A DNA stretch of 64,000 bases from Hysterangium stoloniferum. Its lineage: Eukaryota > Basidiomycota > Agaricomycetes > Hysterangiales > Hysterangiaceae. The notes under the pieces are model-generated. The model searched no databases, was not told the origin of the DNA, and saw only the letters and a list, made by a program, of their open reading frames with translations. Shown one piece after another: positions 45,793 to 57,213 of the stretch. Location of the stretch: the NCBI GenBank assembly GCA_015178975.1, contig WHVD01000111.1, positions 127,001 to 191,000 of the forward strand. The letters are read 5' to 3'. The first letter of the stretch is position 1; every line of letters starts with the position of its first letter. The position numbers and the translations under genes are program-made.

Positions 45793-46823
45793 ATGGACCA
45801 AGAACTTGTGAACGATATCAATACTTGTCTGGGCATCAAAGTGCTTGTCGAAGGCATCTCCCCGAATATCGAGTGTGCCATATTAGCAAACTTCCTTCGC
45901 TTCTGCGCTGATGACAATTCTGACAGCATTGTCACCATCCACAGCCTAGATGGACACCACGAAGACTCCTGGACAGCCAGAAACATAATACTCTGGCTTA
46001 AAGACATATTGCCTACATATTTGCCTCATGCCAGAATTGCTACATATGGGTATGACGTATCCATTGGTAGTCAATCAAGTAGGACTGCAGAGACATTGTA
46101 TGGTCATGCACAAAATTTTATTTCGCAACTCGCTTTGCTTTGGGACAGTTCAACTACTACTGTGAGTTTCTTTTATTGATGGAGAATGCTTATTGGATCT
46201 TCGATAGACACGTCCGATCATCTTTCTTGCCCACAGCTTAGGTGGCATTATTCTTAAATTTGTAAGTGTTTAATTTTGAGGCACTTCAATATTCTGAGTT
46301 CAAAATGGCATGTGTGCGTAGGCTTTGATTCATGCCAATCAATGCGACAAATCTCACCTCCTTCATCACAAGCAAATAATTCGGTCCACGATTGCCATAC
46401 TGTTCTTTGGGACTCCACATCAGGGGACAGCTGCACTCTCTGCCTCCGAGATGCTGTGTGTAGCTCTGCCAGTTAATGAGAATAGTCCTCATACATTATT
46501 ACGTGAATTAGCAAGCAACTCGAAAGTGTTGGAGATACAGTTATCTCAGTACAACGCAATCAGTGCTCATTTTAACACAAAATTTCTTTATGAGGTATAT
46601 CCAACTCCCTTGCGTGACTGCAAATTTAGCTTTGTAAGTGCCTTGAACAGCACTATTTGATTGTTACCAGCTCAAATGGTGTCAGATAGTGCCAAAATCC
46701 TCTGCTATTGTCCCGGGTGCGTGGGATGCTGAATCAATTGGGCTGAACAAGAATCACATGGATATGATACAATTTTATTCAGCTGAAGATGGTGACTTCG
46801 ATACAGTGGTGTTATTGTTGTGA
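45793..46823 (+). CDS. Alpha/beta-hydrolase domain protein (NLR N-terminal, SesB/SERAC1-like)
   Basis: Four exons keep one frame: 45793-46161, 46208-46261, 46322-46633 and 46671-46823, with GT-AG introns of 46, 60 and 37 bp, giving about 295 residues. Blocks: VTIHSLDGHHEDSW (strand and oxyanion region), RIATYGYD, nucleophile elbow AHSLGG (exon 2), ILFFGTPHQG, and a late His in LNKNHMDMIQFYS that could complete the triad. This arrangement is typical of the lipase-like domain that opens many fungal STAND/NLR proteins. No NACHT or repeat domain follows, but a GTAAGT donor and a CAG acceptor lie just past the stop (46831 onward), so the parent gene was probably longer. The start was chosen as the first in-frame ATG; the 37-bp last intron is unusually short. 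Confidence 0.7.
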
Positions 46824-47000
46824 AGTATTGGTAAGTGTCCCTCACAGAGCTCTTTTTGCCCCGCAGCAAGGCTCAGATATCTGTGGGATCGAGGCTAATG
46901 AGTTTATTTCCAATAGAACGTCATGATAAGACACACCGTGGGAGCGGGAGCAGCCGCAATAATAGCGACCGTAATACACCTTTAATTATGTAGAAATGCC

Positions 47001-47330
47001 GTGCTGGGTATTCCTCCCGCTAATAACCCCTCATCCTGCGGACCAGAACTCGCCCCTGGCACGCGGCATGCCCATGATGTCCCAAGTCCCCAATATTCTT
47101 GCCATAGGTGTCACGAAACATTTTCCATACTGAGGGCCCTCCGATGTCACCTAAAGACCCATACATCTGGCAACCGTTCATATAATATAAGACTCTAATG
47201 GCATCCTATGGAAGGCTTACTCTTTCTCTCTTTTTATTTTATTTTTAGCGATGTATGTATGCTCTACATGTCAAAAGGCTTTCAATAGCAAGTCAAATCT
47301 CTGATGACATGAATGCTTCGTTCACAACAG
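47001..47330 (+). pseudogene. C2H2 zinc-finger protein remnant
   Basis: The first finger (CHRC, 12 residues, H-LKT-H; about 47098-47165) fits CX2CX12HX3H. A second finger (CSTC, 12 positions, HECFVH; about 47259-47320) follows after a plausible intron ending TTTTTAG at 47248, but has two adjacent TGA codons at the NLxxH position. No start or further fingers found. A dead gene piece next to the hydrolase gene. Confidence 0.6.
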
Positions 47331-48458
47331 AGCTCCATCTTCTGGTGATTAACCTAGCAGCTCCTCTTTTTACTCCTTTTCCTTCAGAAGTTGAAGGAAT
47401 GAGAAGCGGCATAGCCCTGAAAAAATGATAGAGGAACTTGAACCTGAACGCTTCATCCTTGTGGAAAGTAGAGTGGGAGCTGTTCAAGTTGGAGATGTTG
47501 GCAGGAAAGATCATTTATATATATATATATATATATATCTTAGGAATGGAACTAGTATCGCAGGGGGGTTACGGCCTGAGTCCCTGCGTAACCTTTGTAT
47601 TTTGCGCTTTATGGCTTAAGTGTGTTTCATCTAATAATCAGTACAGTCTGTTAGAATAGATGATAGAAGGACACAGAAGTCACCAGGAGTGACCAAACTC
47701 AGACTCAGACTCAAACTCAAATGACCAGTGGTGGTAGATTGCCAACACACAGATAGTGCTATGTTACATACATGTGGGTACATATGGGTCCAAACCACAC
47801 ACAACTAACAATTTTCTCATATGTTATATGGTTTCCATACTTCATGTATGTCCCATTGAGCTGCTATGCCTCTCTTTGAGACTAGTATTAAACCCTATAC
47901 AGTCTCGCCCCCTCCTCTCCCAAAGAAAAATGGAGGCTATTGGCCATTGACTTGCGACTATGACTCTGGTCCTTCCCCTTTCTCAAATTATGACAGCTCC
48001 GGCTGTGTATGAGTGTTTGAATATCTGGGGATGATCTTCGTGTTGACCCTGTCAGTGAAGGAAGTGACAATAACAATAATCGGTTGTTTCTTGTGCCGAG
48101 GTAGTCATTCCCATCCTTGTCCTCATCTGTATTGCTGTTGTAGGAATGTAATCTATATCCTGAGGATAAAGTGTGAGCTGAGTATCAAATTGGCAGCTGA
48201 CTGTTAGGGGGACTAATGGGACTGTCCACATAAGCCTTGTTGATCGGATATCCATCAACTGCAATATCAGCTTGCTCCTCAGCCTGCATATGGTGATGCA
48301 GATGCAGCTGTCAATTTAAACTTGATTCAGAGTTCTCAATGCTCATGGCTGTAGTGCTACTCCTCCCATCAACACCCTTTCCTTCCTCACCACTCTTGTC
48401 ACTAGGACTAGGACTTACACTGGCACCACTTTCACTCCAATAGCGTGAATGCCACCAC
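47331..48458. other. No recognised gene; TA microsatellite
   Basis: A (TA)n tract lies at 47516-47538, and ACTCAG-type hexamers at about 47697-47722. Open frames here are short and motif-free. Confidence 0.35.
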
Positions 48459-49254
48459 TCACATATCTTGAGAAATCCAATTTGTTTTTGCTTTTTGAGT
48501 CATATAGGTCAAGTGTTCCTTGGGAGCAGTAGGAGAGGACCTAATGGTGGAGGACTGTGACCAGAATGTGCTGGTGCTGAGGATCAATGTGTCTGCATTT
48601 GTATCTGTAGTACCAACACCATAGGTAAAGGCTGGCAGTGGGACTGTTGCTGGGCTAGCAGGGATGTGACTTGCTGGGGCTGGGAAGGATGGCAAGAGAG
48701 GCCAAAGAGTTGGACCATTTGGTAGGTGGGATGATGTTGACATTGACACTGAGGGAGCTGACATTAGCATGGTAGGTATACAAGTTCGAGTTCAAACTGG
48801 ATGGCAGCTTTTGAAATCATCCTGGGTGACCGTGCTGCTGTCCTTGGCTTTGTGCATATCGTCATCATCGTCATGGTAGTGATCGTGTGTTTGGATGGAG
48901 AAGAAATTGGGAAGGACTTCAAGGGCAAGTTTGGAGGCTTGTATGAAGATGGCATGGCTGCTGCTCTAGTAGCCAACCTCAGGGTCGTATTCATCCAAGT
49001 AGTCATAGACACTGATGGCATCGTCAAAAAACTCCTCAGCTTGCCATACACATTTCCATAAGGTTAACACTGAGGTTTTGTGGAAGATCTGTTAGGGAAT
49101 GGTTAAACAACTTATGATAGTATTTAGAGTGATACGTACATTTGGGATCTAAACAGAAAGTGTGACCTGTCAAAATAGGTTCCTGGATGAATTTCTGATT
49201 GTGGTTATGGCAGAGATGATTATTAAAATGAAGAAGGATGTGGATCCTCAGCAC
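48459..49254 (-). pseudogene. Unrecognised coding remnant
   Basis: Several adjoining minus-strand frames look protein-like: 49254-49036 (HTFCLDPKC, QNLSVNLME), a stretch with FFDDAISVYDYLDEYDPE near 49030-48980 in another frame, and 48770-48459 (Ser/Pro-rich, ending KTNWISQDM). The frame changes and stops suggest a degraded gene, perhaps transposon-borne. I do not recognise the family. Confidence 0.3.
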
Positions 49255-49599
49255 TAGAAGTACAGGAGCGAAGGATAGTTTGACGAGCGGGCACTAAGGA
49301 CCCACAATGGTACACAATATGTAGCTTAACATTGATAGGGGGTGGAAAGGCTGAGAAAATAGTGAGATTGATTGAGAATAATACAGTGATAAATTAATAT
49401 ACCAAGATTAACATGTGGCATGAGGCATAGCATCATATAATATATTCAAATATTCACTCATCAACAAAAATGACTATTGCTGTAGTGACCCATTGACCAA
49501 AATACCTAACTTTGTAGTTCCAGGCAAGAAAGGCCCCACAGGACAAATATATATACATGATGCCTAATAACCCAGTGATTCTGAAAAATAGAAATGATG
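49255..49599. other. No recognised feature
   Basis: AT-rich DNA before the minisatellite array. Confidence 0.3.
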
Positions 49600-51232
49600 G
49601 ACCTTGAAGTTTTGAAATGGTGATCAAGAAGTTTTGAATGGTGACAAAGAGAATTTCAAATGGTGACATAGAGGTTTTTAAACGGCGAAGAACAAGTTTT
49701 TCAATGGTGATGATGTTTTTGAACAGTGATGGAGAGGTTTTCAAATAGCGACACAGCTTTTTGAATAACGAAGACATTTTCTAATGACAATGAAGAGGTT
49801 TTTGAACAGCGATGAGACACTCTCGAACAGTGACAAAGACATTTTCAAACAGTGGATGACGTTTATGAATGGTGATGAAGACGTTTTGGAATGCCGAAGA
49901 TGTTTTCGAGCAGTGATCAGACACTTTCGAACAGTGACAAAGATGTTTTCAAACAGTGATGACATTTATGAATGGCGACAAAGATGTTTTGGAATGGCAA
50001 AGATGTTTTTGAACAGCCATGAGACATTTTCGAATGGTGACAAAGACATTTTCAAACAATGGATGACATTTTGGAACGGCGATCACTGCCAGGGATGGCC
50101 ACTTTGAAGACTGGGACCAGTGAGGACATTTTTGAATGGCAATGAAGAGATTTTTGAATAGCAATCACATTTGTGAACAGCGACGAAGATGTTTTTGAAT
50201 GGTGACTGAGATGTTTTTCAATGGGCAAGGCATTTTTGAATGGCGATGAAGAAGTTTTTGAACAGTGATCAAGTTTAAAAACAGTGATGAAGACCTTTTT
50301 GAACAGTGACAAAGAAGTTTCAAACAGCGATCAAGTTTATGAACGGTGTTGAAGAGTGTTTTGAATAGTGATGAAGACGTTTGATCAGTATTTTGAACAG
50401 CGACGGAGAAGTTTTTCAATGGGCAAGGCATTTTTGAACAGCAATGAAGAAGCTTTTGAACAGTGATCAAGTTTAAAAATGGTGATGAAGACCTTTTTGA
50501 ACAGCAATGAAGAGTGTTTTGAATGGCGACAAAGATGTTTGATCGGTATTTTGAATGGCAATGACAATAACGTTTGCCAATGGTGAAACAGCGAAGATGT
50601 TTGATCGGTGTTTTGAACGGCAAAGAAGACCATTTTGATTAGTGTTTTGAATGGTGACGAAGATGTTTGATCAGTATTTTGAATGGTGACGAAGGCATTT
50701 TGATTGGTATTTTGGATGGTGACGACAATAATGTTTGCCAATGGTGAAACGGTGAAGAAGACCATTTTGATTAGTGTTTTGAATGGCAATGAAGACGTTT
50801 GATCGGTATTTTGAATGGCGACAACAATAATGTTTGCCAATGGTGAAATGGCGAACAAAACCATTTTGATCATTGTTTTGAACGATGACGAAGATGTTTG
50901 ATCAGTATTTTGAACGGCGATGACAATAACATTTGCCAACGGTGAAACAGTGAAGAACATTTTGATCAGTGTTTTTGAACAGCAATGAAGGTGTTTTTGA
51001 AACGGGGATGAAGACAATCCATATGTTTCAACCGCAGACGACGATAACACTTGCCAACGGCAATTGAAGACAAAGACGTGTCAACGGCAAAGATTGGAGT
51101 TTGAATGGTGAGGGCAACAAAGACAATGTTTTAAACAGTGAAGGTGACAGTTTGAATGACAAAGACACCCCTTTCAATGCCATCTGCAAACGAGGTCTCG
51201 TTCCTGGGGGGAATACCCATAGCCCCTTGCTG
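49600..51232 (+). repeat. Long minisatellite element with conserved tail
   Basis: About 1.6 kb of degenerate units of roughly 21-24 bp around TTTTGAAYRGYGAYRAAGA, with longer units in the middle (a block containing TTTGATCGGTATTTTGAATG). It ends with GACACCCCTTTCAATGCC, a decayed palindrome (CAAACGAGGTCTCGTTCC) and GGGGGGAATACCCATAG at 51232. Open frames on the minus strand (HSKTSSSPFKN repeats) follow from the repeat period and are not evidence of a protein. Confidence 0.85.
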
Positions 51233-51358
51233 CTACTTCCTTGAATGAAATAGTGCCAATGTTTTGGTTTTCTACATTGCCCTTTTGGCCACGACAAAGC
51301 CTACCGCATTCGATGTGAAATTATTATCATGCCCTCGGGGCTGCAGAATTAGTGTGCC
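51233..51358. other. Flank interrupted by a solo LTR
   Basis: Continuous with 51789 onward once the LTR and one GTGCC copy are set aside. No motif. Confidence 0.4.
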
Positions 51359-51788
51359 TGTCACAACTGTCACATGTCATATATCGTCACAAACATTCAA
51401 AGGTAATATTCGACAACTCTTCAACCTATCGAATTCAACTCGACAAAACCGAACATTAATCGACACCATCAAATCTCTTTCGACATGTCTCATTTCGACA
51501 TCATATATGATTTCATAATTAGTTCATAACATAGTCATAACGATACGACGAAAAGCATAAAAGGGCTACGAAAGGAGCGAGGGAAGTCAGTCGAAATATC
51601 TGTATATTAGTGATATTAGTAATCTATCTTGTCGTAACTTCTTCGACAAATACTTCTGTGAGTTCTTGCAACTGGTAATAGCCTCTTACTTCATCGACAG
51701 GGCGAATATATACTTCGTCGAACGAGGCTTTCGAGTTCGATTAATAGAATATTATTCGACTTTATCGAAGAATAATCGATTCGTGACA
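51359..51788. repeat. Solo LTR, 430 bp, target duplication GTGCC
   Basis: Starts TGTCAC and ends GTGACA (6-bp inverted ends), flanked by GTGCC at 51354-51358 and 51789-51793. The body is rich in CGA-containing motifs (TTCGAC, ATCGAC). No related copy is seen in this window, so the parent family is unknown. Confidence 0.85.
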
Positions 51789-52544
51789 GTGCCTGGCAGG
51801 ATTGAAAGCGGGAGTGGTCCAGTCCATTCGTCCCGTCGGTGATGGGCAGTGCCGTTGGAGCCTCAGAGACAGTGTGGTGCAGGAGGGACATATTATTTGG
51901 GTCAACATTAGTGTATAAATAAGGGAAGAGGGCACATGTTTCGATCGTGGTGGATGCCCTGCAGCTGCCATTGTGCCGACTGCCAATGTGGATTACCATT
52001 TCAAGAGTGTTGTTGTTGATGTTGGTCTATGGCTCTCCACCAATGGCAGCAGCTGCTGATGTCGAGGTGGATGAGACTATTTAGGTACATAAATATGAGG
52101 TCTGTCAGAGATATTGTAAGACTGATGTCACCACGAATGAGTTTTGGCACTGTGTATTACAAACGATGACTTCAATTCTACATCAGGAAATGTATGACAT
52201 AGATTATGAAAGAATGAACTGACATTTCAACATTTGACGAAACAGGACTCCAGATGAGTATTGTCAATATAACTATGAGTCTTCAGCCATTTTGACATCC
52301 GTTAGGAATTACTAGACAAAGACGGCTTCTTCTGAGATTCTGATGTATAGAATTCGACGGCTTCATCGATTTCTTTTGTGGCGTTTATTGTAGTTGGTCT
52401 TGTACTGGGATGGGTTGGAGCAAATAGATTGTTTGGCTGCGAATTAGAAGAACTAGTTTTATCCAGAATCAAGTGCTTACTATGAGCCTGTTTTTGACCA
52501 CTTGTTTGTACTGTGGCAGCAGGTCGGGATGGATGGTTAATGAA
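51789..52544. other. Unrecognised DNA with possible coding scraps
   Basis: A minus-strand frame (51999 downward) is open across the LTR insertion side, and a plus-strand stretch near 52020-52230 reads protein-like (EVCQRYCKTDVTTNEFWHC). Neither is recognised, and a single gene cannot be supported. Confidence 0.25.
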
Positions 52545-53083
52545 CGGTGACAAAAATGTTTTTGAATGGTGATGGAGAGGATTTCAAATGGCGATAAAGA
52601 GGATTTTCAATGGTGATGAAGAAAATTTTGAATGGTGACAGAGAATATTGAATGGCGACAAAGAGAATTTTGAATGGTGACAAAGAGAATTTCGAATGGT
52701 GACAAAGAAAATTTCAAACAGCAATGAAGAGAATTTCGAATGGTGACAAAGAAATTTTTGAATGGCAATGAAGAGAATTTCAAATGGCAACAAAGAGGAT
52801 TTTGAATGGCAATAAAGAGGATTTTCAATGAGGATGAAGAGGTTTTCAATGGTGAGGAAGAGGTTTTCAAATGGCAAAGATGTTTTTGAACAGTGATGAG
52901 ACGTTTTTGAATGGTGACAAAGACATTTTCAAACAGCGATCACGTTTATGAATGGCAACTAAGAGATTTTGAAATAGTGACAAAGATCCTTTTCAATGGC
53001 GAAGACGATGTTTTAAATGGCAAAGGCGATGGTTTGAATGGCGAAGACACCCCTTTCAATGCCGTCGGGGGGAATACACATAG
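52545..53083 (+). repeat. Minisatellite element with conserved tail (short-tail form)
   Basis: About 0.5 kb of GAATGGTGACAAAGAGAATTT-type units, then GAAGACACCCCTTTCAATGCCG and GGGGGGAATACACATAG ending at 53083. The palindrome seen in the arm copies is missing, as if precisely deleted. Confidence 0.85.
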
Positions 53084-54370
53084 ACTTGTATAAAAACCCT
53101 AAACCCTAAGTCAATTATACCTACTTTATCGAAATGTAGAATAATATAACCTTTTTCCTTCTTTATGATAAATCCTCTACCATTGTATCTTTTATTATGT
53201 TTTTTTTTGATCATTTAGCTGTTGTTTTAAGAATTCTATTTCTTTCATTAGTTTACTCTCACTTGTAGAAAGTATATTAAACTTTTTTGTCTCTCTTTCC
53301 TCCATTTTAGCTTGTTCTTCCATGACCTCACCAAAGAATGATTTCATTATCCTGAAAACCCTTTTAGAAAACATTTCTGTCAGTCTTTCCTCCCTTCCAG
53401 CTTGTTCTTCTGTGAAGTTATTGAAGAACTATTCCATCATCTTAAAAACAGTGTGTGCTTGCATTGTATAGTGATTACTATCATAGGGTATTTGGTTGTC
53501 AAAAAATTCATTTTTTTAATTTGCATCCTTTTGTCATCATATAGGAGGATAACCCAAAACTTTAAAAGTTATTTATCCATTAAAGTATATATATTTATAT
53601 TGTTTGTTGTAAAATTAATATTTAATCAAATTCAGCCTATCAGGTAATATTCTGGAGAATAAGGAAATATTAATATTTATCTTGTATCTGACAAAAGTTA
53701 GTCAAACAAACATATATAGATTATCCTTTTGGGGATAAATTCCACAACATGGATTGGTTGGCCAGATAGTTCTGGTTAACTTTCTAAACCAAATAAATTC
53801 AAATTATATGAACTATATTTGAAAGTTTGCATACTATACAAGAGAATCCATCTTATCCCAAAGATTAAGTCATAACCTGAGTAATTTTGGTTAACTATAA
53901 TGTTTGTGGACATTTTAAAAGTCATGGAGATACTAGAGAATGTATTTTATCCCAAAGATTAGGTAACAACCCAGATAATCTTGTATCCCCATGACATTTG
54001 TGCATATTTTAAGGGAGTGTACAAGTCTTAAAGATGAAGTTTGGGGTTAATGAAATATAAATCTCTAAAACATGTAGTCATAGCCAGGAGAAATAGTCTC
54101 ACTTAAAAATATGAGGAGTTTTTCATAAAATTTTGTGTATTCAATGAATTGTGACTATCCTCCATGCGAGATTTGGATATCTAGCGAACTCTGCTATAGT
54201 ACATACCCAGAGAGCTAGCTTACATGCAAGTGGACTAGGATAATGGTGCTAAATAGGACGTCTCCGCTCACAACCCAAGCTCTCTTCATGTAATACGCAA
54301 GACTCGGATATCTAGCAAATTCCACTATAGTACATGCCCCAAGCCTTCACCATGTGGTAAGGCATGAATT
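53084..54370. repeat. AT-rich intergenic DNA with local duplications
   Basis: A duplication with a period of about 92 bp (53290-53360 and 53382-53455, sharing TCTTTCCTCC and AGCTTGTTCTTC), and another with a period of about 131 bp (54166-54211 and 54296-54345, sharing GGATATCTAGC and CTATAGTACAT). No gene. Confidence 0.5.
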
Positions 54371-55093
54371 TGTTACGACCGTGTCGCAACCCTATCGGCC
54401 CCGAGGTTATCGCCACTTGTCAACGTTTCAAGTCATTCTCTCGGAAACCATTGGCCCCGAAGCTGACGAATGTTTCGTGAAGATCAAACTCCATTTACGC
54501 CCACGTCAAATAACTCGTATTGTCTGGTCAAACTTTTGATACGTCCCCTTTATTATGTTGATCCGTTCAATCTTATGTTTCGCATATGTCTATCTATATT
54601 TGTAGTCCTCGAACCATTTCCTTTTATCGTAATCCCGCTCTCGGTTATCATCGGCCTCCGAACTAATCATAAACTTCCTGTTCCTAGTCAAGCTTATTGT
54701 TAATGCCGTTTTCCGCCCTCCTCCCCATTAGTACTTTCTAGACGCCTGTTACTTGTATATGAACTCGCTGTAATTGTAGTTACTAGGCAATCAGAATATC
54801 GACTCAGAATACCCTCATACGTCTATAGCAGTCTCATACTAGGAGAATCTCTCTTCCGCCTTCGCGTGCGCTCGCCCACTCTCGGCCCCGACCCCTTGGC
54901 CCGACACCTGACTTGTCCTTCGGTTCCGATCGGTATCTTGCCGAAAAGTTCTTCTTAGGATTTAGTCTTCGCCTGTCCGAAATTTAAGGACAACCTACGG
55001 ATATTTGCGAGGGCGCAGCATATAAGCTGAAGCCAAGTCCTTCCGATCGGTCCCCGTCGGCCACCGACATTAGTCAGTTTCTAGTTCTTAACA
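54371..55093 (-). repeat. Solo gypsy LTR, 723 bp, target duplication GAATT
   Basis: The reverse complement starts TGTTAAG and ends GTCGTAACA, like 21490-22396. GAATT flanks both sides (54366-54370 and 55094-55098). The 19-bp core is at 55022-55040. It lacks most of the internal minisatellite, which explains the 184-bp length difference. Confidence 0.92.
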
Positions 55094-55098
55094 GAATT

Positions 55099-57213
55099 GC
55101 TGCATAGGTCATCGAATCATATTTACATGAAAGCTATCAATGGCATTTTATAAGAATCGTGAAGCCACAAATATATTTACCTATGTCCGAAGTTCTCATT
55201 TCCTTAGTATCAACCTGAAGTCTTCATCTCTTCACAAGTCAGTTTGATGGCTTCCGGACATCAGGTAAAAGAGCAGTTGGGCAATGTAGGTGATTGCCAG
55301 CAAAACCATAGTCTTATCGGCATTGATATCCATCTTCTCTCATAATTCTCCCTCGAGCATCATATACAGCTGTGCACATGCAATCAATCTATATCACGCA
55401 GTGAGATCTTTGCGAACAACTTGGATTTAGGTCCTCTTAGTTACCACTATTTGGTGTATAATTTCCAGAGAGATTGAGCTAGGATGGTTTGAAAGGTTTC
55501 ACTACACCAACATTCTCTTTCTCATAATATACTACCTTCCATTCACAAGCCTCTTCTTTTACATTTCTATTCTTTATGCTGACTCCAAGAAAACTTAGGT
55601 GAGCCTGAAGTTAAATTGTGATTTGTCCTTATACTTACTCCTACTCTAATCCACTTTATTTTAGTAAATGTTGTATTATTTGACGATTCTTCATTTATTT
55701 ACGATGTCCATGTGACTAACACTGACATACATTGCACATTTCATAGAGGTCCAGATTGCTCAAGTCTACACCTTGTACATACAATAAGAACGGGTTCATT
55801 TCAATTTTTCTTGGCTGCATAGGGTGTGCAAACATCCTGTTGAGTTATGTGTAATGAATACTATATGGGGGGCTAAGATAAGACTAATCAACTGACTGTC
55901 ATAGTTTGAAGTCAAATTTTCTGACTGCAACTCTGAGCCTCCGGATCACATATCTACGTTCGTGTTTTTCTCCCCCCTATTTTCTAAATCATCAAAAGCT
56001 TACTATATCATTGTCGTTTGTTATTTTAATTCTCAACAAATTGTCTAGTGTACCAACCAGACCATAAGATGGACTTGTATATATGTAACTTCAGTGTCAT
56101 TCTCCGGCTGTGTTATTGATCCATGAGTAAGTATTCAGCAAGGTTCCAAAAGGAGACTGACTTATGTTTTTTAGGTTCAGTGAATTTACAAATGTATATA
56201 ATGTATATAATTCTGAACAATGTAAACTTTAATCACTTCAAAATATGTCTCTGAATGACAATAAATGGGAAGCTGGAATGTACAGAAGTCCTCAATATGA
56301 CATGGTCATAGAAGGTAATACAAAAGTTATGTGATCAAGTATTTGAAAGTCCTGTTCCAAGACAGATATGACTGCTGATGTAGTGTTTAAAGACATTATT
56401 ATTGATCCACCAGGTCACAAAGTGACTGAGTAAAGTTGTGGGGGATGGTAGCATGGTGGCCGCTTGCCCCCCACAGGTCACAGCCTTGTGTATGTTCATC
56501 CAACCATGAGTCCCTTGCCTCCTAGATGGCACAAATTACATAATGGCACTCAGGCACAACCCAACACACTTCACAACTTTTCAATACAATACTACAATTT
56601 ATCTTTCTACTCACTTTCCACAGCCCACCTCCATCATACCCATTAAAATGTTATTCACAGCCGCAACTGCCACCAACTGAGTCAACTTCTTCTTTGTTGT
56701 CTGCTATGTGGTGTGTAAAAGTGGGCTGCCAATTTGGATGCTGTCGATGGAGGCTAATGGTTTCTATGGTACGGGCCGTGATGAAGAAGTGGTGAATCAA
56801 GTTTCGTGACCCCAGGGGGAATCCAACAAACTCCACAATTTTTCAATATATAACATCACAATTTCTCTTTCCACTCACTTTCTAAACCCCACCTCATATT
56901 CGTACGTCCCTCAGTCAAGGGGCCGACAGCAGATAAGTCTTCCAGTCATCTTTACTCCTTTCTATGCTGACGTGCATAGATGCCAGTCTTTCGATTGACG
57001 TATCTCACTCAAAAATGTCATTACCATCACACATTGCTGAAGTCTTTTTTATTCTGCCACATTCGAGTCTAACATTGAAAACCGAGGTACAATACAAATC
57101 AAAGAAAAATTTCATCTGCGAGGACTCATAATGAATGCACGATAAGCTACACCAGTCCGAATATATCAAAAGATTGAATTATCCCTACAGATTCTCTTGG
57201 CTCCTTCTAAACG
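55099..57213. other. Intergenic DNA without recognised gene
   Basis: AT-rich. One imperfect duplication of about 70 bp (56564-56632 and 56824-56894) shares CACAATTTTTCAATA-type and TTTCCACTCACTTTC blocks, about 260 bp apart. Nothing else stands out. Confidence 0.4.

Noticed and set aside
47516-47538. TA dinucleotide tract as a regulatory site
   Set aside because: Simple microsatellite with no neighbouring gene to regulate.
49600-51050. Long minus-strand frames with HSKTSSSPFKN repeats
   Set aside because: They arise from the repeat period being near a multiple of three; unit lengths vary and frames change, with no conserved protein signal.
53093-53107. Telomere-like CCCTAAACCCTAA directly after a minisatellite tail
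   Set aside because: Only two imperfect units and no array; chance or a repair scar is as likely as a former telomere.
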